A stretch of DNA of 64,000 nt from Bacillus sp. MYb209 (GCF_002975175.1 NZ_PCNZ01000013.1:54958-118957); one strand, 5' to 3'; shown: positions 7,549 to 16,911, counted from the stretch's first letter. Notes: generated by a model from the sequence alone, not told the origin. Numbers and translations: made by a program.

Positions 7549-7591
7549 TCACTGTGTTGTTGTACTCATCAATTGGTGGTTGCTTTTTCAA
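7538..7591 (-). CDS. Possible 17-aa peptide at the head of the array
   Basis: TTG at 7591 follows GAAGGA at 5 nt and opens a frame reading MKKQPPIDEYNNTVKSS, with the stop overlapping the first repeat copy. The composition looks protein-like, but length and start codon make it uncertain. Confidence 0.25.
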   Translation of the reverse strand: MKKQPPIDEYNNTVKSS

Positions 7592-7763
7592 TGTGTTCCT
7601 TCTTCACTAATTATGATGTCCGCTTTCGTAAAAATATATGCCAAAAAATTTAAAATTTTTTTTGAAGGCATCGATACTATGTAGTGCACCATGATTTTTG
7701 GTAAGATGAATATATACATTTCTTACAAAAGAGAATGAATATAAATGAAGAAAGTGGTGTCGT

Positions 7764-8507
7764 ATGAGCGAGTTATTGCGTGTAGAAAATGTTACAGGAG
7801 GATATACGAAACGGCCTGTACTGCAAAATGTTTCGTTCTCTGTTAATAAAGGCGAACTTGTCGGCTTAATCGGTTTAAATGGAGCTGGGAAAAGTACGAC
7901 AATTAAACATATCATCGGTTTAATGGAGCCGAAAAAAGGAACTGTCACAATTAATGGGAAAACAATTCGTGATGATATGACAGCGTACCGTTCTAGTTTC
8001 TCCTTCATTCCAGAAACGCCAGTATTATATGATGAGTTAACGTTAGAAGAACATTTGAAATTGACAGCGATGGCGTACGGTGTAGATGAAAAACAATATG
8101 AAGAACGCGTAGGACAATTATTACAAGAGTTTCGCATGAAAAATCGTTTAAAATGGTTTCCGTCTCATTTCTCAAAAGGGATGAAACAAAAAGTGATGAT
8201 TATGAGTGCATTTTTAGTTGAACCATCTCTTTACATTGTGGACGAACCTTTCGTTGGTCTTGATCCGTTAGCGATTCAATCACTCCTTCAAATGATGGAT
8301 CAAATGAAAAAGAGTGGTGCGGGCATCTTAATGAGTACACATATTTTAGCGACAGCAGAGCGCTATTGTGATTCATTCATTATTTTACATCAAGGTGAAG
8401 TGAGAGCGATGGGAACATTATCAGAACTTCAATCACAATTTAATATGCCTGGTGCAACGTTAGATGATATTTACATTGCATTAACAAAGGAAGAAGATTA
8501 TGAATAG
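7764..8507 (+). CDS. ecsA: EcsA, ABC transporter ATP-binding protein
   Basis: A 247-residue ATPase with Walker A GLNGAGKST (37-45), signature HFSKGMKQK (135-143), Walker B YIVDEP (157-162) and the switch His193. It pairs with EcsB. In B. subtilis the Ecs transporter affects protein secretion, regulated intramembrane proteolysis and competence. The gene heads the ecsABC operon and overlaps ecsB by 8 nt. The upstream region 7592-7763 must hold its promoter; none is clear. Confidence 0.92.
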   Translation: MSELLRVENVTGGYTKRPVLQNVSFSVNKGELVGLIGLNGAGKSTTIKHIIGLMEPKKGTVTINGKTIRDDMTAYRSSFSFIPETPVLYDELTLEEHLKLTAMAYGVDEKQYEERVGQLLQEFRMKNRLKWFPSHFSKGMKQKVMIMSAFLVEPSLYIVDEPFVGLDPLAIQSLLQMMDQMKKSGAGILMSTHILATAERYCDSFIILHQGEVRAMGTLSELQSQFNMPGATLDDIYIALTKEEDYE

Positions 8508-9711
8508 CACAGCGTTATGGAAAGAACGATTTCGGCACTTTCTAAAAGAAGTTCGTACATATAGTAAATACGTATTTAATGATCATTTGAAATTTATTTT
8601 CGTATTTATCATCGGCGCAGGAGCGTATTATTACCAGCAATGGTTACAAACGTTAACACCTTCGTTTCCGACAGCGATTGTTATGGCAGTCTTACTTGGC
8701 CTCGTATTAACAGCCGGATCCATACAAACGTTATTAAAAGAAGCGGACCTCGTTTATTTACTGCCAGTTGAAGAAAAGTTAAAGCCTTACTTTACAAAGG
8801 CATTTCTCTTTACGTTTATGATTCAGTTATACATAATCGCAATGGTAGCAGCTGCGCTTGCCCCGTTATACTTCCAGCAAATGAAACAAACAGGAGCGGC
8901 TTACATATGGATTGTAATCGCGTTTGTCATTGTAAAGGCGTGGAATTTATTCGTAGCGTGGGAAAAATCATTTTTAACAGATCAAAGCGTTCAAAAAGCA
9001 GATTGGTTCATTCGTTTTATCTTAAACGGCTTATTTGTGTACTTCCTTGTAGAACGTACTTCAGTCATTTTTACCGGTGTAATTGTCTTTTTAATGGCGC
9101 TATACCTTGCTGTTATGCATCAAAAGGTGAAGGGAAAGCCGCTAAACTGGGAGTATTTAATTTCTGAAGAAGGTAAAAAAATGATGCTGCTGTACCGCAT
9201 TGCGAATATGTTCGTTGATGTACCAGCGTTAAAAGAGAGAGTATCACGCCGAAAATGGCTTGATTTCATTCTTTCGATGATCGGTGAGAAACGTACATAT
9301 TTATACTTATATACGAGAACATTTTTAAGATCAGGTAACTATTTCGGATTATATGTGCGTTTACTCGCTCTTGGCGGGATTATTCTTTACTTCATCCCAT
9401 TTTTATATGGACGCTTTATCGTAAGTCTTATTTTCTTATACTTAATCGGCTATCAGCTATTAACCCTTTGGAAACATCACCGCATGAAAATTTGGCTTGA
9501 TTTATATCCAGTAGGGGGAGATGAGAAGAAGAAAGATTTTCTTACTTTATTAAATGCGATTCTCATCATCGGTAGCGTTGTGTTTACAGTTATATTTGCA
9601 TTTGCGACGAAAGATTTCATGATGACCGGCATTTTATTTGTCGTAAGCATATTATTTAGTATTGGTTTCGTTTATCAATACGGTGCAAAGCGCATTGAGC
9701 GTTTAAACTGA
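8500..9711 (+). CDS. ecsB: EcsB, ABC transporter permease
   Basis: A 403-residue polytopic membrane protein with hydrophobic segments near 30-50, 57-75, 105-130, 135-155, 175-215, 285-325 and 350-395, and charged cytoplasmic loops. It starts MNSTALWKERFRHFLKEV and overlaps the end of ecsA, consistent with translational coupling. AAGGAAG lies upstream of the ATG. Sequence and position match EcsB, the membrane partner of EcsA. Confidence 0.92.
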   Translation: MNSTALWKERFRHFLKEVRTYSKYVFNDHLKFIFVFIIGAGAYYYQQWLQTLTPSFPTAIVMAVLLGLVLTAGSIQTLLKEADLVYLLPVEEKLKPYFTKAFLFTFMIQLYIIAMVAAALAPLYFQQMKQTGAAYIWIVIAFVIVKAWNLFVAWEKSFLTDQSVQKADWFIRFILNGLFVYFLVERTSVIFTGVIVFLMALYLAVMHQKVKGKPLNWEYLISEEGKKMMLLYRIANMFVDVPALKERVSRRKWLDFILSMIGEKRTYLYLYTRTFLRSGNYFGLYVRLLALGGIILYFIPFLYGRFIVSLIFLYLIGYQLLTLWKHHRMKIWLDLYPVGGDEKKKDFLTLLNAILIIGSVVFTVIFAFATKDFMMTGILFVVSILFSIGFVYQYGAKRIERLN

Positions 9712-9724
9712 AAGGAATGAACCT

Positions 9725-10432
9725 ATGATTACATATGAAGAGAAGGTTATAAAAGAATTGGAGCAGTGGAAAGCTACATTCATGAAAGATTCTTCTATGA
9801 TGACACGGTTCTCTAAAAAAGTGCAGGTGAAAGTGCAGCAGCTAGTGCCCGCGAAAGTACAAAAGGTACTAACAGAAACGATTCGGATGATGGTACAAAC
9901 AATTAGTGCTGGATCAAACTTCATAAAACCGAAGCTAAAAAAAACGAACTGGTCACTGCAAAGACGAGACGATGAAGTACGTAAAAAAATGGATGAGTAC
10001 AAAAAAGTCGCAGCGGCAGAAGGGGCCGGAACAGGAGCAGGTGGTATTCTCCTCGGCCTTGCTGATTTTCCGCTTCTACTTACCATTAAAATAAAATTTT
10101 TATTTGATGCAGCAACATTGTACGGATTTGATACGAGTAAAAAAGAAGAACGCCTTTTTATCCTTCACGTTTTCCAACTTGCTTTTTCGAGTGATGACTA
10201 TAGAAAAGAAGTATGGAAAGCAATTGAAACGTGGGATACAGAAGAAGAAAATCATATGGACTGGGAAAAGTTCCAAACAGAATACCGAGACTATATAGAT
10301 TTAGCAAAAATGCTTCAGCTCGTCCCGATAATCGGTGCCCCGGTCGGTGCATATGCGAACTATCAATTACTGCAAAGGCTTGGGGAAGTGACGATGAATT
10401 GTTATCGTATGCGCTTGCTTAATAGAAATTGA
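9725..10432 (+). CDS. ecsC: EcsC family protein
   Basis: A 235-residue protein with the EcsC core: a glycine/alanine-rich amphipathic segment (AAAEGAGTGAGGILLGLADFP, about 97-117) before the helix LLLTIKIKFLFDAATLYGFD. It ends with a second glycine-containing segment (PIIGAPVGAYANYQLL). It follows ecsB by 13 bp with AAGGAATG as the ribosome binding site. EcsC's role in the Ecs system is not defined. A strong terminator closes the operon. Confidence 0.9.
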   Translation: MITYEEKVIKELEQWKATFMKDSSMMTRFSKKVQVKVQQLVPAKVQKVLTETIRMMVQTISAGSNFIKPKLKKTNWSLQRRDDEVRKKMDEYKKVAAAEGAGTGAGGILLGLADFPLLLTIKIKFLFDAATLYGFDTSKKEERLFILHVFQLAFSSDDYRKEVWKAIETWDTEEENHMDWEKFQTEYRDYIDLAKMLQLVPIIGAPVGAYANYQLLQRLGEVTMNCYRMRLLNRN

Positions 10433-10442
10433 TTTGCTTAAC

Positions 10443-10479
10443 AAAAAACATCCTAAATGTGTAATTTAGGATGTTTTTT
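10443..10479 (+). terminator. ecsABC terminator
   Basis: 16-bp arms built on AAAAAACATCCTAAAT and its complement, 5-nt loop, T tail. Confidence 0.9.
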
Positions 10480-10586
10480 GCTATTTCTATTCATATTTTT
10501 AAAAATATTACCAATAATATACAGATAAAGGATATTTGGTTATAAAGTTACTTGAGCTTACTTTACTGTATTTAGGGGTGCAAAAT

Positions 10587-11312
10587 ATGAAAGTATCAAT
10601 ATTTATCACTTGTGTTGCAGATGTTTTTTATCCAGAAGTAGGAAGAGATGTTGTGGAAATTCTTGAAGATTTAGGGTGTGAAGTTGATTTTCCTAAAAAT
10701 CAAACGTGCTGCGGACAACCTGCTTATAATAGCGGGTATGTTAAAGAAACAAAAACAGCTGCAAAACATATGATTGAAGCCTTTGCTAGTTCAGAATATG
10801 TTGTGGCACCATCAGGGTCTTGCGCTATGATGGTTCACGAGTTTTCTAGCTTATTTTCTGAAAGTGAAGCGGAGTGGAAGAAAAAAGCTACTGAACTTGC
10901 AAATAAAACATATGAGTTCACGCAATTTCTTGTTGAAGTATTAGGGAAAGAAGACTTAGGTGCGGAGCTTCATAAAAAAGCAACGGTTCATACATCTTGT
11001 CATATGAGCCGATTAATGGGGATTAAGGAACCGCCGCAAAAATTATTAAAATGTGTAAAGGGACTGGAAGTTGTTTCACTACCGCATAATTATGATTGCT
11101 GCGGATTCGGGGGTACATTCTCAGTGAAAATGCCAGAAATTTCTGAGCAAATGGTTGAGGAAAAAGTAAAGCATATTATGGAAACCGGTGCGGAAGTGTT
11201 AATTGGGATGGATTGTAGCTGCTTAATGAATATAAAGGGACGTTTAACACGTAATGGTTATCCAATTGATGTAAAACATATTGCTCAAGTATTAAATGAA
11301 GATCGAAAATAA
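10587..11312 (+). CDS. lutA: LutA, lactate utilization iron-sulfur protein
   Basis: A 241-residue protein of the glycolate-oxidase GlcF/HdrD-like CCG family. It carries two cysteine-rich modules: TCCGQPAYNSGY (Cys41-Cys42) and DCCGFGGTFS near 180, plus TSCHMSR. With LutB and LutC it oxidises L-lactate to pyruvate. The start is ATG 10587 with AGGGGTG 6 nt upstream; the longer frame is not supported. It leads the lutABC operon. No LutR regulator gene is nearby, and I saw no convincing operator. Confidence 0.92.
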   Translation: MKVSIFITCVADVFYPEVGRDVVEILEDLGCEVDFPKNQTCCGQPAYNSGYVKETKTAAKHMIEAFASSEYVVAPSGSCAMMVHEFSSLFSESEAEWKKKATELANKTYEFTQFLVEVLGKEDLGAELHKKATVHTSCHMSRLMGIKEPPQKLLKCVKGLEVVSLPHNYDCCGFGGTFSVKMPEISEQMVEEKVKHIMETGAEVLIGMDCSCLMNIKGRLTRNGYPIDVKHIAQVLNEDRK

Positions 11313-11327
11313 GAGGGGGATATAGAG

Positions 11328-12758
11328 ATGGGAATGAAAATTGGGAACGATCCCTTTCATAAGCGTACTGAAACAGGCATCGGGGATCAATTTATGCGAC
11401 AGGCTGTTAGGAAAGCGCAAGATGGTCTTAGAATCAAGAAATTAAAAGCTACTGAGAGTCTTGGGAATTGGGAGGAATGGCGAGCTTTAGGAGAAGAAAT
11501 TCGAAAGCATACATTAGAAAACCTGGATTATTATTTATATCAACTGAGTGAAAATATTGAAAAAAACGGTGGTTTTGTTTATTTTGCAAAGACTGCAGAA
11601 GACGCAAGGGAATATGTAAAAGGGATTGTAAAAAAGAAAAATGCGAAAAAAATTGTGAAATCAAAATCTATGGTAACGGAAGAGATTAGTTTAAATGAAG
11701 CGATTGAAGAAGCTGGAGCGGAAGTGTTAGAAACAGATCTTGCTGAATTTATTCTACAAGTGAACGACCACGATCCTCCGTCACATATTGTTGTTCCGTG
11801 TCTTCACAAGGATAAAGAACACATTTGTGAAATATTTAAAACAAAGTTAGATTATACTGGAACATCTGATCCTACGGAAATGGCGAGGTTTGTAAGATCT
11901 TATTTACGTGATGATTTTTTTGCAGCGGATATAGGGGTGACTGGATGTAACTTTGCTGTTGCAGAGTCTGGGTCAATTTCTATCGTAGCAAACGAAGGAA
12001 ATGCAAGACTTACTACGACACTTCCGAAAACGTTGATTACAGTTATGGGGATGGAACGTATTGTTCCGACGTGGGAAGAGCTTGATGTTTTAGTAACACT
12101 TCTATGCCGAAGTTCTGTAGGGCAAAAGTTAACAAGTTATATTACAGGGTTAACTGAGCCTGGCGGGACAGATGGACCTGAGGAATTTCATTTAGTCATT
12201 GTTGATAATGGTCGTTCCGATATTGTAGGAACAGAATTCCAAAGTGTCCTTCAGTGCATTCGTTGCGCGGCATGTATTAATGTGTGTCCTGTATACAGGC
12301 ATATTGGTGGACATGCATATGGCTCTATTTATCCAGGACCAATTGGAGCTGTGTTGACACCGCTTTTAGGGGGATATGATGAATATAAAGATTTACCTTA
12401 TGCATCTAGTCTTTGTGGTGCTTGTACAGAAGCGTGTCCAGTGAAAATCCCGTTACATGACTTATTAATTAAACATCGCAGCCGCATTGTAGAAGAAAAA
12501 CAATCACCTGTAGCTTGGAACGTGGCTATGAAAGGTTTTGAAAAAGCGGTGAAGAGTCCTAGACTATTTTCTTTTGCTGCGAAGAGCGCTCCGTATGCAT
12601 TAAAACCTCTTGCAAAAGGGGATAAGATCGAGCGCGGAATTGGGCCGTTAAAAGCTTGGACGGACGCGAGAGATTTTCCAGTTCCGAAAAAACAACCGTT
12701 TCGAGAGTGGTTTGAAAAACACGTAAAGGAGAACGATGATGGCCATCCAAAATCGTGA
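11328..12758 (+). CDS. lutB: LutB, lactate utilization iron-sulfur protein
   Basis: A 476-residue protein combining an LUD domain (about 70-300, including [15 protein letters not shown]) with a ferredoxin-like pair of 4Fe-4S motifs: [12 protein letters not shown] (Cys310, 313, 316, 320) and [10 protein letters not shown] (Cys363, 366, 370). It transfers electrons in the LutABC lactate-oxidising complex. GAGGGGGATATAGAG precedes the ATG. It lies 15 bp after lutA and overlaps lutC by 23 nt, so the three are translated together. Confidence 0.93.
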   Translation: MGMKIGNDPFHKRTETGIGDQFMRQAVRKAQDGLRIKKLKATESLGNWEEWRALGEEIRKHTLENLDYYLYQLSENIEKNGGFVYFAKTAEDAREYVKGIVKKKNAKKIVKSKSMVTEEISLNEAIEEAGAEVLETDLAEFILQVNDHDPPSHIVVPCLHKDKEHICEIFKTKLDYTGTSDPTEMARFVRSYLRDDFFAADIGVTGCNFAVAESGSISIVANEGNARLTTTLPKTLITVMGMERIVPTWEELDVLVTLLCRSSVGQKLTSYITGLTEPGGTDGPEEFHLVIVDNGRSDIVGTEFQSVLQCIRCAACINVCPVYRHIGGHAYGSIYPGPIGAVLTPLLGGYDEYKDLPYASSLCGACTEACPVKIPLHDLLIKHRSRIVEEKQSPVAWNVAMKGFEKAVKSPRLFSFAAKSAPYALKPLAKGDKIERGIGPLKAWTDARDFPVPKKQPFREWFEKHVKENDDGHPKS

Positions 12759-13440
12759 GGAATTTTTACTCCAATTATCAGAAAAGCTTGGTAGGAAACG
12801 TCCAGAAGCAGTGAAAAGACCGAAATGGTTTTTTGCCCCGCAGTGGAATGTATTTGACGGACTCACACAAGATGAACTTGTATTAAAGTTAATGGAGCAC
12901 TGCGAAGTGATTCATACAGAAGTAAAGCGAACAACAAAGGAAAATCTTGTTGAAACATTTCAATCTTTTATAAAAAAATGGAACATTAAATCAGTTATGT
13001 GTTCGAATGATGAGCGCTTTAATGAGTATGGTCTCACTCCATGTTTCAAAAATGAAGGTACAACACATTTTCGTACATGGGGATTAGAACATAAGGAAGA
13101 AGACATAGAATTTGCGAAAGCTGCTGACCTTGGCATTACGTTCAGTGATATGACTTTGGCAGAATCAGGAACCGTTGTGCTATTTAATGACGGGTTAAAA
13201 GGAAGACATGTTAGCCTTCTTCCAGAGTCCTATATTGCAATCGTTCCTAAAAGTACGATTGTACCAAGATTAACACATGCTACAAAACTTATTCATGATC
13301 AAAATAAAGCGGGAGAAAAACTGCCGGCTTGTGTGAATTTCGTTTCTGGTCCGTCAAATAGCGCAGATATTGAAATGAACCTTGTCGTAGGTGTACACGG
13401 GCCAATCAGAACAGCGTACATTATTGTGGATGATCAATAA
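12736..13440 (+). CDS. lutC: LutC, lactate utilization protein
   Basis: A 234-residue LUD-domain protein, third member of the LutABC complex. It contains [21 protein letters not shown] (about 137-157), the LUD signature, and lacks iron-sulfur motifs. Two adjacent ATGs are possible (12736, 12739); AAAGGAG is 4 or 7 nt away, so the second may be used. It overlaps the end of lutB. No clear T-tailed terminator follows; instead a structured stretch begins a few bases downstream. Confidence 0.92.
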   Translation: MMAIQNREEFLLQLSEKLGRKRPEAVKRPKWFFAPQWNVFDGLTQDELVLKLMEHCEVIHTEVKRTTKENLVETFQSFIKKWNIKSVMCSNDERFNEYGLTPCFKNEGTTHFRTWGLEHKEEDIEFAKAADLGITFSDMTLAESGTVVLFNDGLKGRHVSLLPESYIAIVPKSTIVPRLTHATKLIHDQNKAGEKLPACVNFVSGPSNSADIEMNLVVGVHGPIRTAYIIVDDQ

Positions 13441-13446
13441 TGATTT

Positions 13447-13640
13447 ACGTTTGCGACAGAGCGCCCACGCATGCGAGTTGGAAATATAGATGAAACATTA
13501 TAAGAATACCGAAAATAGAGAGCGCTGGCTGTTAAATATAACTGGTGCTTTTTATTTTGCGTGCCCTTATTGGTGAAAGTCCAGTCGCCTAGTGGCTGGC
13601 AGGCAACTGGTGGAGAAATCCTAAGAAGGAAAAATGTAAT
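13447..13640 (+). other. Structured, group-II-intron-like remnant
   Basis: This gene-free stretch after lutC is unusually GC-rich for an intergenic region. It begins TTGCGACAGAGCGCCC, contains paired elements (GAGCGC with GCGCTGG), and then GGTGAAAGTCC followed by a hairpin of CCAGT/ACTGG with GCC/GGC inside. The opening and the GTGAAAGTCC element resemble domain I of bacterial group II introns, but no reverse transcriptase and no clear domain V is present. It could be a remnant or an unrelated structured RNA. Confidence 0.35.
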
Positions 13641-13688
13641 CTGTTTCAGTTTTCTACGCTACTATAACTAACTGAATTGTGTCTTTTC

Positions 13689-13838
13689 TTAGAAGCTAAG
13701 CACACTATAACTAGCTCCAATTATAATGAATACGATAAAGAGCAGAATGAGTAATAAAAGCCCACTACTACCGCCCTTACCATCTTTGCCATCTTCACCG
13801 CCGCGGCTACCACTATCACCTTTACCGCCATATCCCAT
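13689..13838 (-). CDS. Small Gly/Asp-rich single-helix membrane protein, YjcZ-like
   Basis: From the ATG at 13838, preceded by AAGGGAG, this is a 49-residue protein. The N-terminus is a low-complexity run of Gly, Lys, Asp and Ser (MGYGGKGDSGSRGG), and residues 25-45 form one hydrophobic helix (LLLLILLFIVFIIIGASY). This layout resembles the YjcZ-type small sporulation membrane proteins of Bacillus. The 20 extra upstream residues in the longer frame are unlikely to be translated. No function can be assigned. Confidence 0.65.
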   Translation of the reverse strand: MGYGGKGDSGSRGGEDGKDGKGGSSGLLLLILLFIVFIIIGASYSVLSF

Positions 13839-13953
13839 ATGAATGGCTCCCTTATTGTTATACGTTGTTTTTACTTTATATTTTTCTAGGTTCATCAAGA
13901 AGTTCCTTTAAAAACTCTAATTAACTTGCAAATCATTCATTTTCATTTTACAA

Positions 13954-13977
13954 TTTACTTACCGACCGGTAAGTAAA
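13954..13977 (+). promoter_or_regulatory. TetR-type operator palindrome
   Basis: Perfect 10-bp arms TTTACTTACC and GGTAAGTAAA flank GACC, 17 bp before the tetR start. The ACCGACCGGT core is typical of TetR operators, so autorepression is likely. Confidence 0.75.
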
Positions 13978-13994
13978 AAAAGAAGAGGTACAGT

Positions 13995-14576
13995 ATGACA
14001 AAAAATTTACAAACATCGCAGAACATTGTAGAGGCATCATTTAAACTAATGGCAGAGCACGGTATTGAGAAGATGAGTCTTTCAATGATTGCGAAAGAAG
14101 TAGGCATATCAAAGCCAGCTATTTATTATCATTTTCCGTCTAAAGAAGCGCTAGTTGATTTTTTATTTGAAGAAATATTTTCTGGATATCATTTTGTCAA
14201 TTACTTCGATAAAGAACAATATACGAAAGAAAACTTTGCAGAAAAGTTAATCGCAGATGGTTTACATATGTTGTCTGAGTATAAAGGTCAAGAAGGCATA
14301 CTACGCGTCATAAATGAATTTATCGTAACTGCGACGCGAAATGAAAAGTACCAGAAACGCTTATTTGAAATACAAGAAGAGTTTTTAAATGGATTCCACG
14401 ATTTATTAAAGCAAGGTGTGGAACTTGGCGTTGTGTCACAACATGCAACAGAAGAAAACGCGCATACGTTAGCGCTCGTTATTGATAATATGAGTAATTA
14501 CATATTAATAGGATTCGATTTAAAGTATAAAGAAATTTGGATTCAAAATGTGAAAAACGTAATGAAGGGGGAATAA
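13995..14576 (+). CDS. TetR/AcrR family regulator
   Basis: A 193-residue regulator. The N-terminal helix-turn-helix (about 10-55) includes MSLSMIAKEVGISKPAIYYHFPSK. The C-terminal ligand domain is not specific enough to name an inducer. GAAGAGG lies upstream of the ATG. The palindrome at 13954-13977 sits over the likely promoter. The next gene, a small membrane protein, begins 2 bp after the stop, so the two form an operon and the membrane protein is the likely regulated partner. Confidence 0.88.
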   Translation: MTKNLQTSQNIVEASFKLMAEHGIEKMSLSMIAKEVGISKPAIYYHFPSKEALVDFLFEEIFSGYHFVNYFDKEQYTKENFAEKLIADGLHMLSEYKGQEGILRVINEFIVTATRNEKYQKRLFEIQEEFLNGFHDLLKQGVELGVVSQHATEENAHTLALVIDNMSNYILIGFDLKYKEIWIQNVKNVMKGE

Positions 14577-14578
14577 AG

Positions 14579-14752
14579 ATGAAAATGCAAAAAAACTGGT
14601 GGCTCGGGTTTTTGGGGTTTATTGGAGTGTATAAAATTCCAGGTATGATTGAAGCTTTTCAAGCGGATAAAGGTTGGTTTGCATTAATTAGTTTAGTTTG
14701 GCTACTTTGGTTCGGATATTTTATTCCTGAGAAAAAAGAGGATAAACAATAA
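14579..14752 (+). CDS. 57-aa membrane protein cotranscribed with tetR
   Basis: From ATG 14579 with AGGGGG 8 nt upstream. The frame MKMQKNWWLGFLGFIGVYK encodes two hydrophobic segments (about 6-20 and 32-46) separated by PGMIEAFQADKGWF, and a charged tail KKEDKQ. It starts 2 bp after the tetR stop, so coexpression is nearly certain. I cannot assign a family; it may be a small transporter subunit or membrane stress protein. Confidence 0.7.
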   Translation: MKMQKNWWLGFLGFIGVYKIPGMIEAFQADKGWFALISLVWLLWFGYFIPEKKEDKQ

Positions 14753-14832
14753 AATTTCAATTTTATGTAAAGTTATGTAAAATATAGATTGAGAGTATTC
14801 ATATATTATATTACTAGATTTGGAGTGGTTAT

Positions 14833-15309
14833 ATGGAGCCATTGAAAAATGAAATTCATCCTGACATGGTCAAGGTGTGGAAAACGCGTTCCTTAATTGA
14901 GCTAGGAATTAGTATTATAGTCATTTTGGCATATCTTTTCTTTATGATTAAGTTTAATTGGTGGGCTTGGATTTTCTATGTGCTCATCGGATTAACAATT
15001 GTATATACGCCGTTTGATTACTTTACGTTTCCGAAACTTCGTCAACGTTATTATAGCTATCAATTAAATGAAGAAGAGCTTGAAATTCAACACGGTCTTT
15101 TCGTTGTAAAGCGCGTATTAGTACCGATGATTCGTGTACAGCACGTTACGATTGAACAAGGGCCAATTATGAGAAAACATGGATTAGCAGAATTACATAT
15201 TTCAACAGCGGCAACTTCTCATAGTATTCCCGACTTAACGATGTATGAAGCAGAAATGTTAAAAACGAGAATCGCAGAATTAGCGAAAGTGAGTGATGAG
15301 GATGTATAA
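14833..15309 (+). CDS. YdbS-like PH-domain membrane protein (copy 1)
   Basis: A 158-residue protein with two transmembrane helices (about 21-40 and 43-62) and a bacterial PH domain (bPH_2, about 75-150), including RQRYYSYQLNEEELEIQHG and VPMIRVQHVTIEQGPIMRK. TTGGAGTGG precedes the ATG. It overlaps the following YdbT-like gene by about 14 nt. B. subtilis YdbS and YdbT form such a pair and have been linked to resistance to a linear lipopeptide or toxin; the role here is inferred. A diverged second copy lies at 19250. Confidence 0.85.
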   Translation: MEPLKNEIHPDMVKVWKTRSLIELGISIIVILAYLFFMIKFNWWAWIFYVLIGLTIVYTPFDYFTFPKLRQRYYSYQLNEEELEIQHGLFVVKRVLVPMIRVQHVTIEQGPIMRKHGLAELHISTAATSHSIPDLTMYEAEMLKTRIAELAKVSDEDV

Positions 15310-16741
15310 GAGGCAGCATCCAATCACGATGTTATTAGAATTAAAAATAACAGATTTTATACCATTAATTATTTTCATGTTTAGTTTAAATGGAAAGTTT
15401 CCATTTTGGTATTTAATTCCCGCTGCATTCGGTTTACTCACCGTTTTTTCAGCGTTTGAAAAATGGTATTACACAACATACTGGGTTGAAGATAACGTAT
15501 TACATGTTAAACAAGGGCTCTTTGTGAAGAAGGAGAGCTACTTAAATAAAGAACGTGTTCAAACGATTAATACAAGTTCTAACGTGTTATATCAAATGCT
15601 CGGTTTAAAGAAAATTCAAATCGAAACAGCTGGCGGAGGCGATGATGCAGAAGTAAGCCTAGCTGGTATTACGGAAGATGAGGCGAAGGAGCTTATTTCC
15701 TTACTAAATGAGCCAACTCCAGAAGTGAAAGCAGAAGAAACGTTAGAAGAAGTAGTAGAAAAAGAAGTCATTACAGAGGAAAAGCAAGCGACAGAGTACA
15801 AATTAACTTTGAAAGAAATTTTATTAGCATCTGTTACATCTGGTCAATTTGGATTACTATTCTCCTTAATATTTTTCGTTTACCATCAAGTAGATGAGTA
15901 CATTCCGAAATGGATTAAAAACAGGGTAGAGTCTTATGTTATGGACCATGATGTATATGGGTGGATTTACATGGCAGCTATTTTACTCGTCATTTCGTGG
16001 ATTGTATCCACGATTGGTTATGCATTAAAACATGGGAATTTCACAGTAAATCGAAAAAATGATGAAGTGCGTATTTCTCAAGGTTTGCTTGAAAGGAAAG
16101 AGCTTGTACTAAAGTTACACCGTATTCAAGGTATTACGATAAAAGAAGGTATTTTACGTCAGATGTTCGGTTATTGTGCTGTACAAGTAGAAGTCATTCA
16201 AAGTAAGGGAATGGGAGAAGAGAAAGAAAAAGTTACACTGCATCCGATTATTCGAAAGGATCGTGTGCAAGATTTACTTGTACATTTACAATTACCATAT
16301 GAACTGAATACGAACATTACATCATTACCAAAAGCGGCACTACGCCGCTACTTAATAGATAGTTTTATTTTCTTCGCTATGCTAGCAATCCCGCTTACTG
16401 GAATAAGTATATACTTTGAAAAGTATTTCATCATGTGGGCTGTATTACCGCTTGCTATCCTCATCTTTACACTTGGATATGCAACATTTAAAACAAATGG
16501 TTACGGTGTAAACGGAGAACAAATTACACTTGTTTACCGCAGTATTGGGAAATATACAGGGCTTGTCAGAAGAAGACACGTGCAGTCAATTGAAAAGACA
16601 CAAGCATATTTCCAGCGCCGAGCGGATTTATGTACGTATAAGTTCTCTAGTGCATCATCAGATTACAAACTAGAGCATATAAGAGTAGAAGATGCGGAGA
16701 GAATGCAGGATTGGTATAAGAAGAGAATAAGTGAGGATTAA
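15296..16741 (+). CDS. YdbT-like protein with three PH domains (copy 1)
   Basis: About 481 residues with alternating membrane pairs and bPH_2 domains: helices near 20-55, PH (about 60-140, WVEDNVLHVKQGLFVKKESYL), an acidic linker rich in Glu, helices near 165-240, PH (FTVNRKNDEVRISQGLLERK), helices near 350-390, and a final PH domain. I take ATG 15296 because it is the only start shared with the second copy at 19713. The gene overlaps its YdbS-like partner, indicating a coupled membrane complex. Confidence 0.85.
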   Translation: MRMYKRQHPITMLLELKITDFIPLIIFMFSLNGKFPFWYLIPAAFGLLTVFSAFEKWYYTTYWVEDNVLHVKQGLFVKKESYLNKERVQTINTSSNVLYQMLGLKKIQIETAGGGDDAEVSLAGITEDEAKELISLLNEPTPEVKAEETLEEVVEKEVITEEKQATEYKLTLKEILLASVTSGQFGLLFSLIFFVYHQVDEYIPKWIKNRVESYVMDHDVYGWIYMAAILLVISWIVSTIGYALKHGNFTVNRKNDEVRISQGLLERKELVLKLHRIQGITIKEGILRQMFGYCAVQVEVIQSKGMGEEKEKVTLHPIIRKDRVQDLLVHLQLPYELNTNITSLPKAALRRYLIDSFIFFAMLAIPLTGISIYFEKYFIMWAVLPLAILIFTLGYATFKTNGYGVNGEQITLVYRSIGKYTGLVRRRHVQSIEKTQAYFQRRADLCTYKFSSASSDYKLEHIRVEDAERMQDWYKKRISED

Positions 16742-16745
16742 CTTG

Positions 16746-16780
16746 AAAAGGCTTGCCTATTATGAAAGGCAGGCTTTTTT
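16746..16780 (+). terminator. Terminator of copy-1 PH-domain operon
   Basis: The stem TGCCT/AGGCA with flanking AAAAG/CTTTT pairing is followed by TTTTTT. Confidence 0.75.
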
Positions 16781-16911
16781 GTTATAGAGAAATGAGTAGC
16801 TTGAAATCGGACTAGGCTTTCTTTAGTTTAATCCATATATTAGTACAACTACAGTGCACATTTATTAATATGTATTAGAAAAAAGGTAGTACGCTTCTAT
16901 TTCTAGAAATT

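Noticed and set aside
10490-10586. CcpA or LutR operator before lutA
   Set aside because: No sequence close to a cre site or a clear palindrome could be seen in the short upstream region.
13530-13640. Cobalamin riboswitch after lutC
   Set aside because: GGTGAAAGTCC and GCAACTGG are reminiscent, but the rest of the conserved core is missing and no cobalamin gene follows.
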